From Littorina saxatilis (taxonomy: Eukaryota; Mollusca; Gastropoda; Littorinimorpha; Littorinidae), in the NCBI RefSeq assembly GCF_037325665.1, contig NC_090251.1, positions 27,104,397 through 27,168,396 of the forward strand: a stretch of DNA of 64,000 nt. The letters run 5' to 3'. Below are positions 42,884 through 54,112 of the stretch, piece after piece (positions within the stretch are counted from its first letter, which is position 1; each line of letters opens with the position of its first letter). The position numbers were made by a program, and so were the translations under genes. A model generated the notes under the pieces. The model was given only the letters and a program-made list of their open reading frames with translations. It was not told the DNA's origin and did not search any database.

Positions 42884-43075
42884 TGGAACCCTTTTTTAAG
42901 ACCACTTAATAATCTGAGAAAATTAGGTCTTAAACAGAAGGAAGTCTTACAACGGGGTGGGGGGGGGGGGGGTAAATTTGCAGAGGTTGTGAAGAGAAAG
43001 TCTGAGAAAACAGGGTCAGAAAGAGGGGAGCCTTAATTAAATTGGGTGGTCTTTAAAAAGGGGTTCCACTGTATT
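42884..43075. mobile_element. MITE, AATGGAACCCTTTTTTAAGACC ends
   Basis: The left GGAACCCTTTTTTAAGACC and the right inverse GGTCTTTAAAAAGGGGTTCC enclose paired CTGAGAAAAxxAGG words. A G run at 42954-42972 sits inside. Same family as 45390-45556. Confidence 0.7.
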
Positions 43076-43078
43076 ATT

Positions 43079-43330
43079 AATTGGGGCCGTGCGGACCCTT
43101 GCTGCTCAAAGAAGGAAAAAATATGCATACCCTTCCGTAGACCCATGCTTTCCAACGAAGCAAAAACGTGCATCCCCTTCCGTAGACGCCGTGGTTAAAT
43201 TTCCGCGAGAACTAATTAAATTTAATTATTACCGTGCGGACTAAAGCTTCTCAAAAAAGGAAAAACGGGAATACCCTTCTGTAGACGTCGTGGGTCCGGG
43301 TGGACCCACATTGTTATGTATTAATTTCGC
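43079..43330. repeat. Three-unit degenerate repeat, CCCTTCCGTAGAC
   Basis: GTGCGGACCCTTGCTGCTCA then AAGGAAAAA and ACCCTTCCGTAGAC recurs at about 43125-43185 and 43230-43290 (CCCTTCTGTAGACGTCGTGG). A related inverted GGGTCCGCACGGCCCCAC occurs at 43461-43478. Confidence 0.55.
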
Positions 43331-43702
43331 TCCACGCGACTTGCTTATTAACTCCAAAATTAAGCATATCGTAGAAAATGATGTTTAGAGCCAATACCTG
43401 AAGGTTTGTGACTTCTCTCCCTAGTTATTTTTATCTAAGTTCCTTCAGTTTGAGAAACATGGGTCCGCACGGCCCCACGATGTCTTCCGTGTGTAGTCTA
43501 AATTAGACCTTTTTTTTTTAATTACTTCTCGCTGAAATTTAATGATCTTTTAGGACATAAGAGTTTTTTAGGTGTCTGAGCTGCATTCATAAAAGCTCAT
43601 TACTCCCCCGTATCTCTTCTGCTTAAAATATATACTTTTTTTTCAAAGATGTACTGTACACGAATGTACAGGCAGATCTGACAGTTGTAAGTTCTTTAAA
43701 CA

Positions 43703-43724
43703 TGCTCTCTCTCTCTCTCTCTCT

Positions 43725-43822
<98 letters not shown>

Positions 43823-43842
43823 CGCTCTCTCTCTCTCTCTTG
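43703..43842. repeat. (CT)n microsatellite
   Basis: CT repeats with two ATTC interruptions. Confidence 0.95.
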
Positions 43843-43888
43843 AAAATTCAGTTAAGTAATAACTGCATTACTTAAGTGTAATAAAAAG

Positions 43889-43975
43889 GCACGGGGGAGT
43901 AACGAGCCGGGGGAGTAGCGATACGGGGGAGTAACGAGCCGGGGGAGTAACGATACGGGGGAGTAACGAGATGCT
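43889..43975 (+). repeat. Minisatellite of ACGGGGGAGTAACGAG units
   Basis: Five units of 16-17 bp (CACGGGGGAGTAACGAGCC...) with the alternation CGAGC/CGATA. The inverted word TACTCCCCCGTA is at 43601-43612 and ATGCTCCCG follows the array. No coding frame. Confidence 0.85.
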
Positions 43976-44272
43976 CCCGTTCCGAATAACTCTGATTTTC
44001 TCTATTACACATGTTGTATGCGTTTTATAGCGCTTACTTCCAATTGTTTTATCAGATCTGAGATTTCATTGTACGCATGTCCAAACCGAGAAGGATGCTC
44101 ATATTCCACGTAGGATCATACACACGGCACACAAAACTTGGGTGGATCATGTTCTTTTGACGGATAAGAAGGTATCTTTAGCATGTTCAGACATGTTCGA
44201 TAAAGCTGTGAAATGTCTCGTATGTTATAAGATTCCAGAGTCCAGTTGACCTTGACTGATCTTGTTTTTCAG

Positions 44273-44355
44273 TGAATATGGGAGAAGAAGATGTGGAACA
44301 AGAAACACTCAGAGCTCCAAGTTTTTCAAGACACACACACTTGTCACTGCACTGA
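44273..44355 (+). CDS. Possible alternative last exon of the membrane-protein gene
   Basis: A strong acceptor CTTGATCTTGTTTTTCAG precedes a frame that, entered in phase 1, reads NMGEEDVEQETLRAPSFSRH then THLSLH and stop at 44353-44355. Phase 1 is the same phase left by exons 2, A and B, so it could replace the 38837-38904 exon. No independent evidence. Confidence 0.25.
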
Positions 44356-44494
44356 GCAGTGACCGTTTCTACAGAAGGGAGTCCAGCGAGAAATAGCCAC
44401 TACACGAGTATGACCCTTCAGTGCTGACGATGAAGCCTTATACATTTCAGTGATGACAATGAGGTCTTATACGTCATGTTTGTGGTCTAACTCC

Positions 44495-44690
44495 AAAAAC
44501 AGACAGACGTTCCAAATATTCAGAATCCAATAACAAAGAATTGTTAGTTATGTGGAGACACCACTTATCACAAAATGTCTTTATTGGAACGTTTAACTTT
44601 TGACAAAACAAGACATTCACAAGTAGGCTACGTATCGACAATGGTCTTTGTCGTGGACATGCAAACAAAGCATCAATATTACATGAATGG
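44495..44690. repeat. Relative of the 7021-7145 hairpin element
   Basis: Shares TTGGAACGTTTAACTTTTGACAAAACA-GACATTCACAA and ACGTTCCAAATATTCAGAAT words with 6955-7055. Its inverted partner arm is weak, so it is a decayed copy. Confidence 0.5.
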
Positions 44691-45389
44691 AACTTAAGGG
44701 CTGACATAGTCCTATATAATTAGTTTAATTACTTCCAGGGCTTTTCCCATCGTTGCGGGGATGTATAAATTAAGCTTCCTGCAAAGTTTTAGGTTTGAAG
44801 TCCTTACCAATTACGAGAAATAATTAATTCTTTATTGCATTGTTTAGCAACAGTTCTCCATGACTTGGGCTATTTTTAGACCGTTGACGTCACTTCGTGA
44901 CGTTTCGTAAACCAAAGATGGCGTTTGAGACTGTTCTGTTTACATTCGACACTATCAACACCACTTTGCATTACTGAACTAATTTTTTCTGTGTTCGAAA
45001 GCTACAGCCAATCGTTATTATATCCCTTTAGGTACAGTTTTATAACATTATTGGCACATGTAAACATATGAATTAATTAATGAACGCTACGAATATGGCA
45101 GCCTTTAATAATCTGATAATGTTTTTGACTCCCCTGAGTAATCAGGAGAGTCTCAGGAGTGAACATTGTTAGGCCGTCCGGACAAAAAACTTAACGTTGG
45201 GGTTGTCTCTGATGTTTTTGAAGCTAGAGCTTTTAATTAGAGAAAACGGTAAAGATGAACTCAAAGAGATTGAACTTGTTACACAATGACGTGGACTTTG
45301 TCGCCGACTAATAGAAACCAGCCAGGAATTTCTTGGCGATAACAGTCATTCAGTCCTCCTGGTGTGAAGAGGAAAATTCAGGGGACAGT

Positions 45390-45556
45390 GGTACCCGCCT
45401 TTTATGACCTCAAACAATCTGAGAAAAGCAGGTCTTTAAAAGGAGGGAATCTTAAAATTGGGGTAAACTTACAGAGGTTATGAACAGAATGTCTGAGAAA
45501 ACAGGGTCATAAAAAGGAGTCTTAAAATGGGGGGTCAATAAAAGGGGGGTTTCACT
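45390..45556. mobile_element. MITE, CAGTGGTACCCGCCTTTTA / GGGGGGTTTCACTG ends
   Basis: Inverted ends and internal paired CTGAGAAAAGCAGGTC / CTGAGAAAACAGGGTC words. Best copy of the family also seen at 97-275, 3590-3722 and 42884-43075. Confidence 0.7.
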
Positions 45557-46671
45557 GTTTATACCTTATAAGACAACGAAGCAGACGATCGCACGGTCGG
45601 ACCAAAATCTCTCTATGTGTCTGTGCTTTGGTGATTTCGGCTTACTTCCTACATGCTAAATAAAAGAAAATCGTATAACCTTGATAATATAATTATATTC
45701 TCCGCGTGATGCAGTACCAGAGTTTAAATATGAAATTATGATGAAGCCGTTTTATTCCGGTTCTGGCGCCCGTGGTCAGACATGAAAGCAACATGGTTAA
45801 TGTTGTTTCGACGCCTCCTCTGTTGTAGAGAGTAGGTATAAGTTATTCACACAACACATTTAACAATTAATTTGTTGATGACGTTTGTGTATGGGTGTAA
45901 ATTAATAGAGTCTAGATAGTGTGATCATTTCTGTAAAAAAAAAATCGTGTTTTTATGAATGATTCCGAAACCAGCGTGTCTTATTTACATTTATTTCTTG
46001 ATGTCTAAACATGGATTTTTTTGTTTTACTCAATTAATATGATTTCTGGAGAGAATTTAATTTTTTTTATTGTTATATAATTTTGAATGCAATATGTATC
46101 AACTTGACATCATGACTATTATACGAAGTGAGCGTTTCTGACACGCCGGCCGCAACATTCTTGGTACACATGCATGTAATGTGTTTGTACAGACTGTAGG
46201 TAGGCCTGTGTTTGAGTGCTGAACGGCGAAGAAATGCTTGGAATATTTTTTAACTCAGCCAATAAAAACAAGTTTCAGTGCTATGTGTGTGTGTGTGTGT
46301 GTATGGGCGTGCGTGCGTGCATGCATAAATGCATGCGTGTGTTAGTGTGTGTGTGTTTTAGTGTGTGTGTATATTTATATATATGTGTGTGTGTGGGTGT
46401 GTGTTAACGTTTTACCCTACCGTTATGGTGACACTCAGATTCAAGTTAAATGTGAACAGAATCATGATTAGCTGTATTTATCGATGATGGGGGGGGGGGG
46501 GGGGGGGGGGGGGGGGTCGACAAGAGGGTCAAATGTTCAAGCACTTATGCAGTAATAAAGTAAAGTAATGTTTATTAAAAAGAAGGCAGCGAAAACCCCT
46601 CGTCTCATTTTACACTCTGGCACCACTATTTCCACCATTCTCACTCTCACACATATACAGGGCAGTCCAAA
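45557..46671. other. Intergenic, no gene recognised
   Basis: AT-rich sequence with a (GT)n tract at 46281-46402 and a 30-base G run at 46488-46517. Earlier, 44880-44990 has a CCAAAGATGGCGTTTGAG start-like context with only an 18-codon frame. Confidence 0.5.
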
Positions 46672-47527
46672 ACAAGTCGCGTAAGGCGAAAATACAATAT
46701 TTAGTCAAGTAGCTGTCGAACTCACAGAATGAAACTGAACGCAATGCAACGCAGCAAGACCGTATACTCGTGGTCCACCGCTCACGGCATAGGCAGTGAA
46801 ATTGACAAGAAGAGCGGGGTAGTGGTTACGCTATGCTGCATAGCACGCTTTTCTGTACCTCTCTTCGTTTTAACTTTCTGAGCGTGTTTTTAATCCAAAC
46901 ATATCATATCTATATATTTTTGGAATCAGGAACCGACAAGGAATAAGATGAAAGTGTTTTTAAATTGATTTCGAAAAAAAAATGTTGATAATAATTTTTA
47001 TATATTTAATTTTCAGAGCTTGTTTTTAATCCGAATATAACATATTTATATGTTTTTGGAATCAGCAAATGATGGAGAATAAGATAAACGTAAATTTGGA
47101 TCGTTTTATAAATTTTTATTTTTTTTTACAATTTTCAGATTTTTAATGACCAAAGTCATTAATTAATTTTTAAGCCACCAAGCTGAAATGCAATACCGAA
47201 CCCCGGGCTTCGTCGAAGAGTACTTGACCAAAATTTCAACCAATTTGGTTGAAAAATGAGGGCGTGACAGTGCCGCCTCAACTTTCACGAAAAGCCGGAT
47301 ATGACGTCATCAAAGACATTTATCAAAAAAATGAAAAAAACGTTCGGGGATTTCATACCCAGGAACTCTCATGTCAAATTTCATAAAGATCGGTCCAGTA
47401 GTTTAGTCTGAATCGCTCTACACACACACACACGCACACACACACACACACGCACGCACATACACCACGACCCTCGTTTCGATTCCCCCTCGATGTTAAA
47501 ATATTTAGTCAAAACTTGACTAAATAT
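46672..47527 (+). mobile_element. ~850-bp non-autonomous element, copy E
   Basis: Closest to copy B: AAACAAGTCGCGTAAGGCGA to TCAAAACTTGACTAAATATA, same internal order and an (AC)n tract at 47421-47455. It gives an independent view of both ends: flanks CAGTCCAA on the left and GCTCCCTA on the right, with no evident target duplication. Confidence 0.88.
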
Positions 47528-47879
47528 AGCTCCCTATGTTCTATTTGGTCTCATTTTTGTCTGCGAAGAGAGATTTAGAAAATGTATTCACCAAACAATA
47601 GCAGAGTTTCGGGAGAGTATGTCTTGCAATTTTGTTAGAAACTGGTCTGTCCTTTGTAGTTGATAGCATCCCCGCTTCCTCTGACACTAGTTAAGGCACC
47701 ACTGACCATTCACCTGTCCACACACGTACATTCCCAGTCTGGCACCTCTATTCTCAATCTGGCACCTCTATTCTCAGTCTGGCACAGGCACACACAATAT
47801 CACTGACTGACAGCCTTAGTTTCAACGTTCTCACCGCCTGGCACACACACTGACACCGGTCTGGCATCAACATTCTCAG

Positions 47880-47892
47880 TACCCTCGAGCTC

Positions 47893-47939
<47 letters not shown>

Positions 47940-47940
47940 A
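47880..47940. repeat. (AC)n microsatellite with CTGGCAC tandem words
   Basis: Preceded at 47740-47790 by a TATTCTCAGTCTGGCACCTC tandem (about three 22-bp units). A similar TTCTCAGCCTGGCACCCGTC occurs at 22768-22795. Confidence 0.85.
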
Positions 47941-48159
47941 GAAACACCACACAAACACACCACTAACACACACACTGAACGGCACACATAAACACGCACG
48001 CACTGACGCACTTACACACGCACGCACGCACTTACACACACACACATTTATTGCTGGAATGAACTGCTGTAAGGAGGGCGAAAACGCGGTAGGCCTAAGT
48101 GGCCGACAGTTGCCGGACAGACGGACCAACACAGGTCTTCTGAGAATATAGATATACTA

Positions 48160-49040
48160 GAGGAATACCCGGCTTCGCCGGGGTGTATCGCGAGACAGAG
48201 ACAGACAGCGTGGCGGTTCATCACAATCACCTCTGCAGGCGAAGTCCTGTCAAACGGGATTGAGAATTTTAGAGCTTATTTCTTAGCCCTATATTATCTG
48301 CTGTGGCTTCTCACATGCCAGAACATACAGACAGACAAAAGCCGCTAGACCCCATCACAAACAGAACTCTATAATACATAGGTTTTTGCCTACACACACA
48401 CACAAACACACACACACACAGAGAAGCCGTATATATATATGCATATCTGTATCTATAAATATATAGAGATAGGTGAGAGTGTATTTTTCGCGTGGCTATA
48501 AATTGATTCGACCTTTTCATTTTGACAGTAAGAACAACTTACGGGTGCAAGGGAAGCGTTCTGGACAGCGCAGTGACATTCTAAAAATAGTCACTCTCAG
48601 AAACGGGAATTTGGGGTGAACGGCCGGCGCGACAGAGACAGACAGCGTGGCGGTTCACCACAATCACCTTTGAAAGGCGAAGTCCTGTCAAACGGGATTG
48701 AGAATTTTAGAGCTTATTTCTTAGCCCTATATTATCTGCTGTGGCTTCTCACATGCCAGAACATACAGACAGACAAAAGCCGCTAGACCCCATCACAAAC
48801 AGAACTCTATAATACATAGGTTTTTGCCTACACACACACACAAACACACACACACACACAGAAGCCGTATATATATATGCATATCTGTATCTATAAATAT
48901 ATAGAGATAGGTGAGAGTGTATTTTTCGCGTGGCTATAAATTGATTCGACCTTTTCACTTTGACAGTAAGAACAACTTATGGGTGCAAGGGAAGCGTTCT
49001 GGACAGCGCAGTGGACAGCGCAGTGACATTCTAAAAATAG
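48160..49040. repeat. 437-bp tandem duplication of the CGGCTTCGCCGGG repeat
   Basis: GACAGAGACAGACAGCGTGG at 48194 recurs at 48631. From there to CATTCTAAAAATAGT the two units are almost identical, including CCATCACAAACAGAACTCT and the ATATATATGCATATCTGTAT tracts. The first unit begins with TAGAGGAATACCCGGCTTCG. Identical 69-codon minus-strand frames in both units (48311-48520, 48749-48958) are by-products. Confidence 0.9.
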
Positions 49041-49570
49041 TAATAGTAACTTAGAACTGAACGGGAAAGCCACACGAAGGAAGGGAGATAAACGCCAAAC
49101 ACTGGAGAAGATAAGGAAGAGTTACTTATAATGGTGAAATGAACGCAAAAACGAAAATGAGTTCAGCGCTGCGCGCTGAGAGCACGTGTTGAAATATTTC
49201 ATCGATGATATTGTGTCCGGGGTGTAGCTGAATACGGTGTCCAAATTTGAAAAAGATCCACCGAGAACTTTGGCGTTGTGATGTGGTGTAGCGGCTATGG
49301 TGTGTCGGTATGGGGGCCCGGGTAAGCTGAGGTGGAACCAAAATAGCTGAGGTGGAACCAAAATCGGTTCCGCGCTGCGCGCTGAGAGCACTTGTTGAAA
49401 TATCTCATCGATGAGGTTGTGTCCGGGGTCTCTCTGAATAAGCCCACCAAATTTGAAGCAGATCCATCGAGAACCTTGGCCGCGCATCGCGCACAGACAC
49501 ACAGACAGATACACAGACACACAGACACACAGACACACAGACACTAGTCGTATATATATATAGATATAAT
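49041..49570. repeat. CGGCTTCGCCGGG-family repeat, two partial copies
   Basis: CACGAAGGAAGGGAGATAAAC at 49070, GAGCACGTGTTGAAATATTT at 49181 and GAGCACTTGTTGAAATATCT at 49386, each followed by TGTCCGGGGTNT. Ends with (CAGACA)n and CGTATATATATATAGATATA. Same family as 35207-35580. Confidence 0.75.
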
Positions 49571-50226
49571 CTAGTCTCATTCATTATATTATTTGTTGTA
49601 CCAAACACCATGTAAATGGAATTTTATGACCTGAGAAGCTCCATTGATCGCGATAAGAAGCGCAATTGTTTCAAGTCAGTCTCATCCTGAGCAACCATTC
49701 TGAAAGTGAAAGTAAAAGTGCACCCACCAAGGGACATCACTGCATCAATTCGGAGTGAGTTATCCTTCCTATCCTGAAAAGCAGGTGATCGAAAGAAAAA
49801 CGAACAGGTCGATTTATCCAGAAGTATTATAGGTACGTCTGACAGCAGTCTCTGCGTATCCTACGCTGCCAAGTTGTATGAGACTTTTAAAACATGCCTT
49901 TACTTTGTAAAATGATGTACTTTTGTTTGCATTGCAGCACGTTTTGTTCAGAAACAGCGACTCGAAGTAAAATATTCGCCCATCTCTCATGGCCATGCGC
50001 ACTTTGTCTCAGTGTCTTTCTGACTGTTTCTGTCTGTCTGTCTGTCTGTCGCTCGCTCTCGCTCTCTTACTCACTAGTCACAGTTATGCACAGTCACACG
50101 CGGACGCACACAAACACACGCACGCACCACAGCACACAAACGTTAAAAAAAAATAAACATCTGAGTTTTTGCTTATTTCAATTTTTCATTCTCTCCCCAG
50201 GGTGAACCAGGTGAGTCCCAGAAGCC

Positions 50227-52424
50227 ATGGGACAGGAGGTGTATGTGTACGAAGGCCCTGGTGCTGCAATGGTCAGTTCCAACTTGCTGTTGTCGGCTCT
50301 GCAGCGCTGTCTGTGTCCCAGATCTCACAGCATTGAGCACATCTCACCGCAGCAGATCAAACTGGGTATGATGTGAGAATGTTTACTTATTGAGTGCTGC
50401 ATGTTCACATGGCAGACTTTCTACCAGCTTGCCTGAAACTTTCAAGCGATTTTAGTCGGCTTCAAGTTAAATCAAAATCACTGCTTGCATGGCCATGTGA
50501 ACAGTGCAATTCAGCTCTCAAATTAGTTTAAAGGGGCGATTCTCAGCAGACTTGAAGGCCAGTTCAGCTGTCCCAGCTACCTCCTTAACGCGGGAAGAGC
50601 AGTTTGGTTAGAGATAAGGAAAGTCTGCGCAAAATCTGCGCCAATAAAGTCACATTCGAGTCAAGCAGCGCTTAACTGTGTTATCAAGTCGCTGTAAAAT
50701 CTTTCCTTAATCTAACCTAAAGCTGAGTATCTGTATGGTGGTGGGTCACAGGAGAAGGGAGGAAACTCTGTGTTTAATACATTCTGGTAGAAAAACCCAA
50801 TTTATCCCTGTATTGGTTCACGTTCCCACTGAGTGAATATCAGACGGTCTCTCTTTTAAGTAATTCATTTCACTTTACGGGGGTTCATTAGAGACTATGC
50901 CGCTTTCATTCATTCATGAACATGTCATTCTTATTGATTAACATGGTTGTCTTTTCACACCAGGCAAATGGAGAGAAAGTTGCGCAGCTCTCGTTCTTGG
51001 CGGCGGCTATGACATGGGTTTCCTCAAGTCTCTTGGAGCGGAAGGCGCCGACATGATTCGTGACTACGTCATGCAGGGAGGAACGTACATCGGCATGTGT
51101 GCTGGCGCTTACTTTGCCTGTGACTACATCGAGTTTGAGAAGGGGACGAAGATGGAGGTTTGTGGAGACCGACCTCTAAAGTTTTACCCAGGTAAAAAAG
51201 AGCCAGATGAATAACTACAATGTTTTCATCATTCATGCGTGTCGTTGAAGACAGCAGTCACAACGTTTAGTTGCTCTAATGTAGTCATAAAAATGAATAG
51301 TTTGAAAAAATGATTATTATTTTTTTATTTTTTAGGAAACACATTCTTTCCTAAATATTATGTACATGTACATGTATGTATTTGCTTTACCGTTTGTTTT
51401 TTCTCTTGCAAACACAAGTATGTGTCCTCTTTGATCTTTAACCTGCTCAGGGTTGATAGTATCTCCAGTGCTGAAGGTGTCAGACATGATTAGTTTTTCT
51501 TTCACATTTTAAGTGGCAATGGCTCGGTGAAGAAGGAATAACACTCCGATAGTGTGCAGATTTAAGAGAACGTACGTAAACAAGAATCTTACAATTACGA
51601 TAATTCTGTCACACCGCCACTCCAGAAGAAAGGGTAGCGTTCCTTTTAGTATTTACGTTTTCATTATCTAAGAGTGTTTGTTTTAGAAAGTAAAACTTAC
51701 AAAGACAAGGTCTGTCAAATGTTAAGGGGACACTACTCAGCCTTTTCGTATGCGATGGTGTATTATGCGGATTATGTCCCTTCAGCTTATGTACCTTTTG
51801 TTTGGTTTAAACAGTGTTTATTCAACAATTCATAGGTAATTGAACAGGGGCGGACGAGGGGGGGGGGGGGGGGGGGGGTTTCTGGGGTTTCCGGAAACCC
51901 CCCCCCCCAGCCAAAAAATAAAAATATTTGTGTGTTTTTTTGGGTTGAGTTTCAATTTTTGGGGTATTAATCAGTGACAAAATCTGCTGCCTGAAACTGG
52001 TAATGATCATCCTCAGAATGCACCAGATTGCACCATTTTGCATCCTTTTTTTCAAAATTTTCTGGGGGGGCATGCCCCCGGATCCCCCTAGGAAGCTAGG
52101 CGCTTCGCGCCGTCGGCTCGGCGCTTTGGGCCGTCGGCTCGGCGCTTCGCGCCTTCACACTCATATCTTCACAATATACTTTTGGAAACCCCCCCCCATA
52201 AAATGAACTGATCCGCCCCTGTTGAACATAATACATGTTAAGGATCAACAACAACCTTTTGTTTCTTGCAGCAGTTGTACCTTTCATCCTTAGGTATAAC
52301 GCTTCCCTAGTGTTGGCTCTTTTTAAATGTTCTTCCTTTTTTTACATTTAGTCAAGTTTTGACTAAATGTTTTAACATAGACGGGGAGAATCGATACGAG
52401 GGTGGTGGTGTTTGTGTGTATGTA

Positions 52425-52464
<40 letters not shown>

Positions 52465-53618
52465 GATTCAGAGAAAACTACTGGACCAATCTTCATGAAA
52501 TTTCCCATGAGAGTTCGTGGGTATAATATCCCAGACGTTTTTTTCATTTTTTTCGATTTATGTCCTTGATGACGTCATATCCGGCTTTTTGTGAAAGTTG
52601 AGGCAGCACTGTCACGTACTCATTTTTGAACCAAATTGGTTGACATTTTGGTGAAGTAATCTTCGACGAAGCCCGGACTATGGTATTGCATTTCAGTTTG
52701 GAGGCTTAAATGCTAGTTAATTAGTTTGCTCATTAAAGTTGTCATTAAAATCGAATTTTCACTAACAGATTTAAAAATGATTGCATCGTATTCCTCAATT
52801 TCTCCTCAATTCAAAAATATATACATATGTCTTGTTTACTCTAAAACTGTGCTCAGAATGACAGAAAATAGGTTAAGTAAGTACTGCGTTTCCACGCTAC
52901 CCGGAGACGAGCGTGACCCGTCTCTATTTTGGGGTGTGGTTAGTCGAGACTATCTTAAATATAGTCTCGGCGATGACTGTTTATTGTGTTTATCTGTTAC
53001 TTTGATGCCGACAGCTTGACTAAATGTTTTTATATCGCTTCACGCGACTTGTTTCCTTTCTATTTGTGTTGATGTATCTTTCATCCTGAGGTATAACACT
53101 TATGTATTTTGTGTTAAATTTAAAAACAAACCCTTCATTTTTGATTTTTATTTTGTTTTTTGACATCAGGAAAATGCACTGGCTCCATCGTCTCCAACTT
53201 CAAGTACGACTCTGAGCAGGGAGCAGCGGCCCTCCCCATCACGATCCCGGCCAAAACACTGCCAGGATTCGCCAATGACTGCACCCTGCAGGCCTACGTC
53301 AACGGTGGGGGGTTCTTCTCTCCAAATTCGTCCAGAGAACGGTTCCCTCACGTTCAGAACGTTCAGAACTTGGCGCTCTTCGACACGTTTGGCGGCAGAC
53401 CTCCAGCGGTGGTGAAATGTGACGTCGGACAGAAAGGCGGGGTGGCCCTTCTCTCCAGCCCTCACGTTGACTTCTCTGCCTTTGAGCTGGACCCCACTGA
53501 TAAATACCTCATGAAGTTTCAGAGAGAACTGCGTAACGATGACAGAGTAAGAGAGAGGTTCCTCAAGTCTTTTCTAGAACTGGGGAAGCTGAGAGTGAAA
53601 GTGAATTCCTCTCTGTAG
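50227..53618 (+). CDS. Stand-alone biotin-protein ligase N-terminal (BPL_N) protein
   Basis: Three exons join in phase: 50227-50365, 50964-51191 and 53170-53618, giving 271 codons plus stop, GT-AG introns. Exon 1 starts MGQEVYVYEGPGAAMVSSNL; in-frame TGAs 5' of it and an acceptor at 50199-50200 make this ATG the start, with a spliced 5' UTR. Exon 2 carries CAALVLGGGYDMGFLKSLG and GGTYIGMCAGAYFACDYIEF, the nucleophile elbow with Cys in GMCAGAY. Exon 3 has FANDCTLQAYVNGGGFF and GGVALLSSPHVDF, ending in an Arg-rich helix. This is the whole BPL_N domain (class I glutamine-amidotransferase-like) found at the N-terminus of fungal and animal biotin-protein ligases, but no BirA/LplA ligase domain follows. 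Stand-alone versions occur in invertebrates (recalled). Substrate unknown. Intron 2 holds a MITE and element copy F. Confidence 0.9.
51845..52221. mobile_element. hAT-like MITE, CAGGGGCGGA ends, perfect 5-bp duplication
   Basis: CAGGGGCGGAC and the inverse ATCCGCCCCTG end the element; TTGAA flanks both sides (51840-51844, 52222-52226). Inner G and C runs (51861-51880, 51898-51908) pair with each other, and CGCTTCGCGCCGTCGGCTCG is iterated three times at about 52099-52155. Lies in BPL_N intron 2. Confidence 0.8.
52345..53050 (-). mobile_element. ~850-bp element family, divergent copy F
   Basis: Starts TTTACATTTAGTCAAGTTTTGACTAAATG and ends ATCGCTTCACGCGACTTGTT. The motifs ATGACGTCATATCCGGCTTT and TTCATGAAATTTCCCATGAG are recognisable, but the 3' third is different from copies A-E. 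An older or sister subfamily, in BPL_N intron 2. Confidence 0.75.
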
Positions 53619-53793
53619 AAAAAAGTTGTCTTGTATGCATGCTACTACAGTAAAACCTCTGTTTTCAGACCTTCAAACAATGTGTGAAGTGAAGTTATAG
53701 GAAATGTGGAGGTCATATACATGTAACAGGGGTGAACGCACAAGTTTAAGATGCAGGATATAATATTTGGCTATCAAGACACAAGTTGTTGTA

Positions 53794-53799
53794 AATAAA
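53794..53799 (+). terminator. Polyadenylation signal of the BPL_N gene
   Basis: AATAAA in GTTGTAAATAAAGG, 176 bp after the stop codon at 53616-53618. No closer canonical signal. Confidence 0.6.
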
Positions 53800-54112
53800 G
53801 GATTCTAAAACACAGGTTTCTCTGTAGTTTGACTTTGATCTCATATGCATTGCCACAGCTTGGCGAATATGTTAATTTTTGCATGATATTAATGGTTTAA
53901 ATGCCAGCTTCTTCATTGGACTTTTTTGTAAATTAAACTGTGTTTGCTGATAATTGAAAGAGTTTCTTTGCCTTGTGGAGGTTATCATATTTGGCATTCA
54001 CAACTGCCAGTTCCCTTTTGATCACCTTGTGCCATGACAGTTTTTGTGTTTGTTTAAATATACAGCAGCTTTCATTCCAGTCATCAACAAGAGTCTATAA
54101 TTTTGTTGACAT

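Noticed and set aside
44925-44985. Gene start at CCAAAGATGGCGTTTGAG
   Set aside because: Good initiation context, but only 18 codons before a stop and no convincing donor; could be chance.
48311-48958. Duplicated 69-codon gene
   Set aside because: The identical frames follow from the 437-bp tandem repeat and translate AT/AC tracts; no codon bias or motif.
53166-53465. 99-codon minus-strand frame
   Set aside because: Antisense shadow of BPL_N exon 3, whose plus-strand frame is conserved and spliced in phase.
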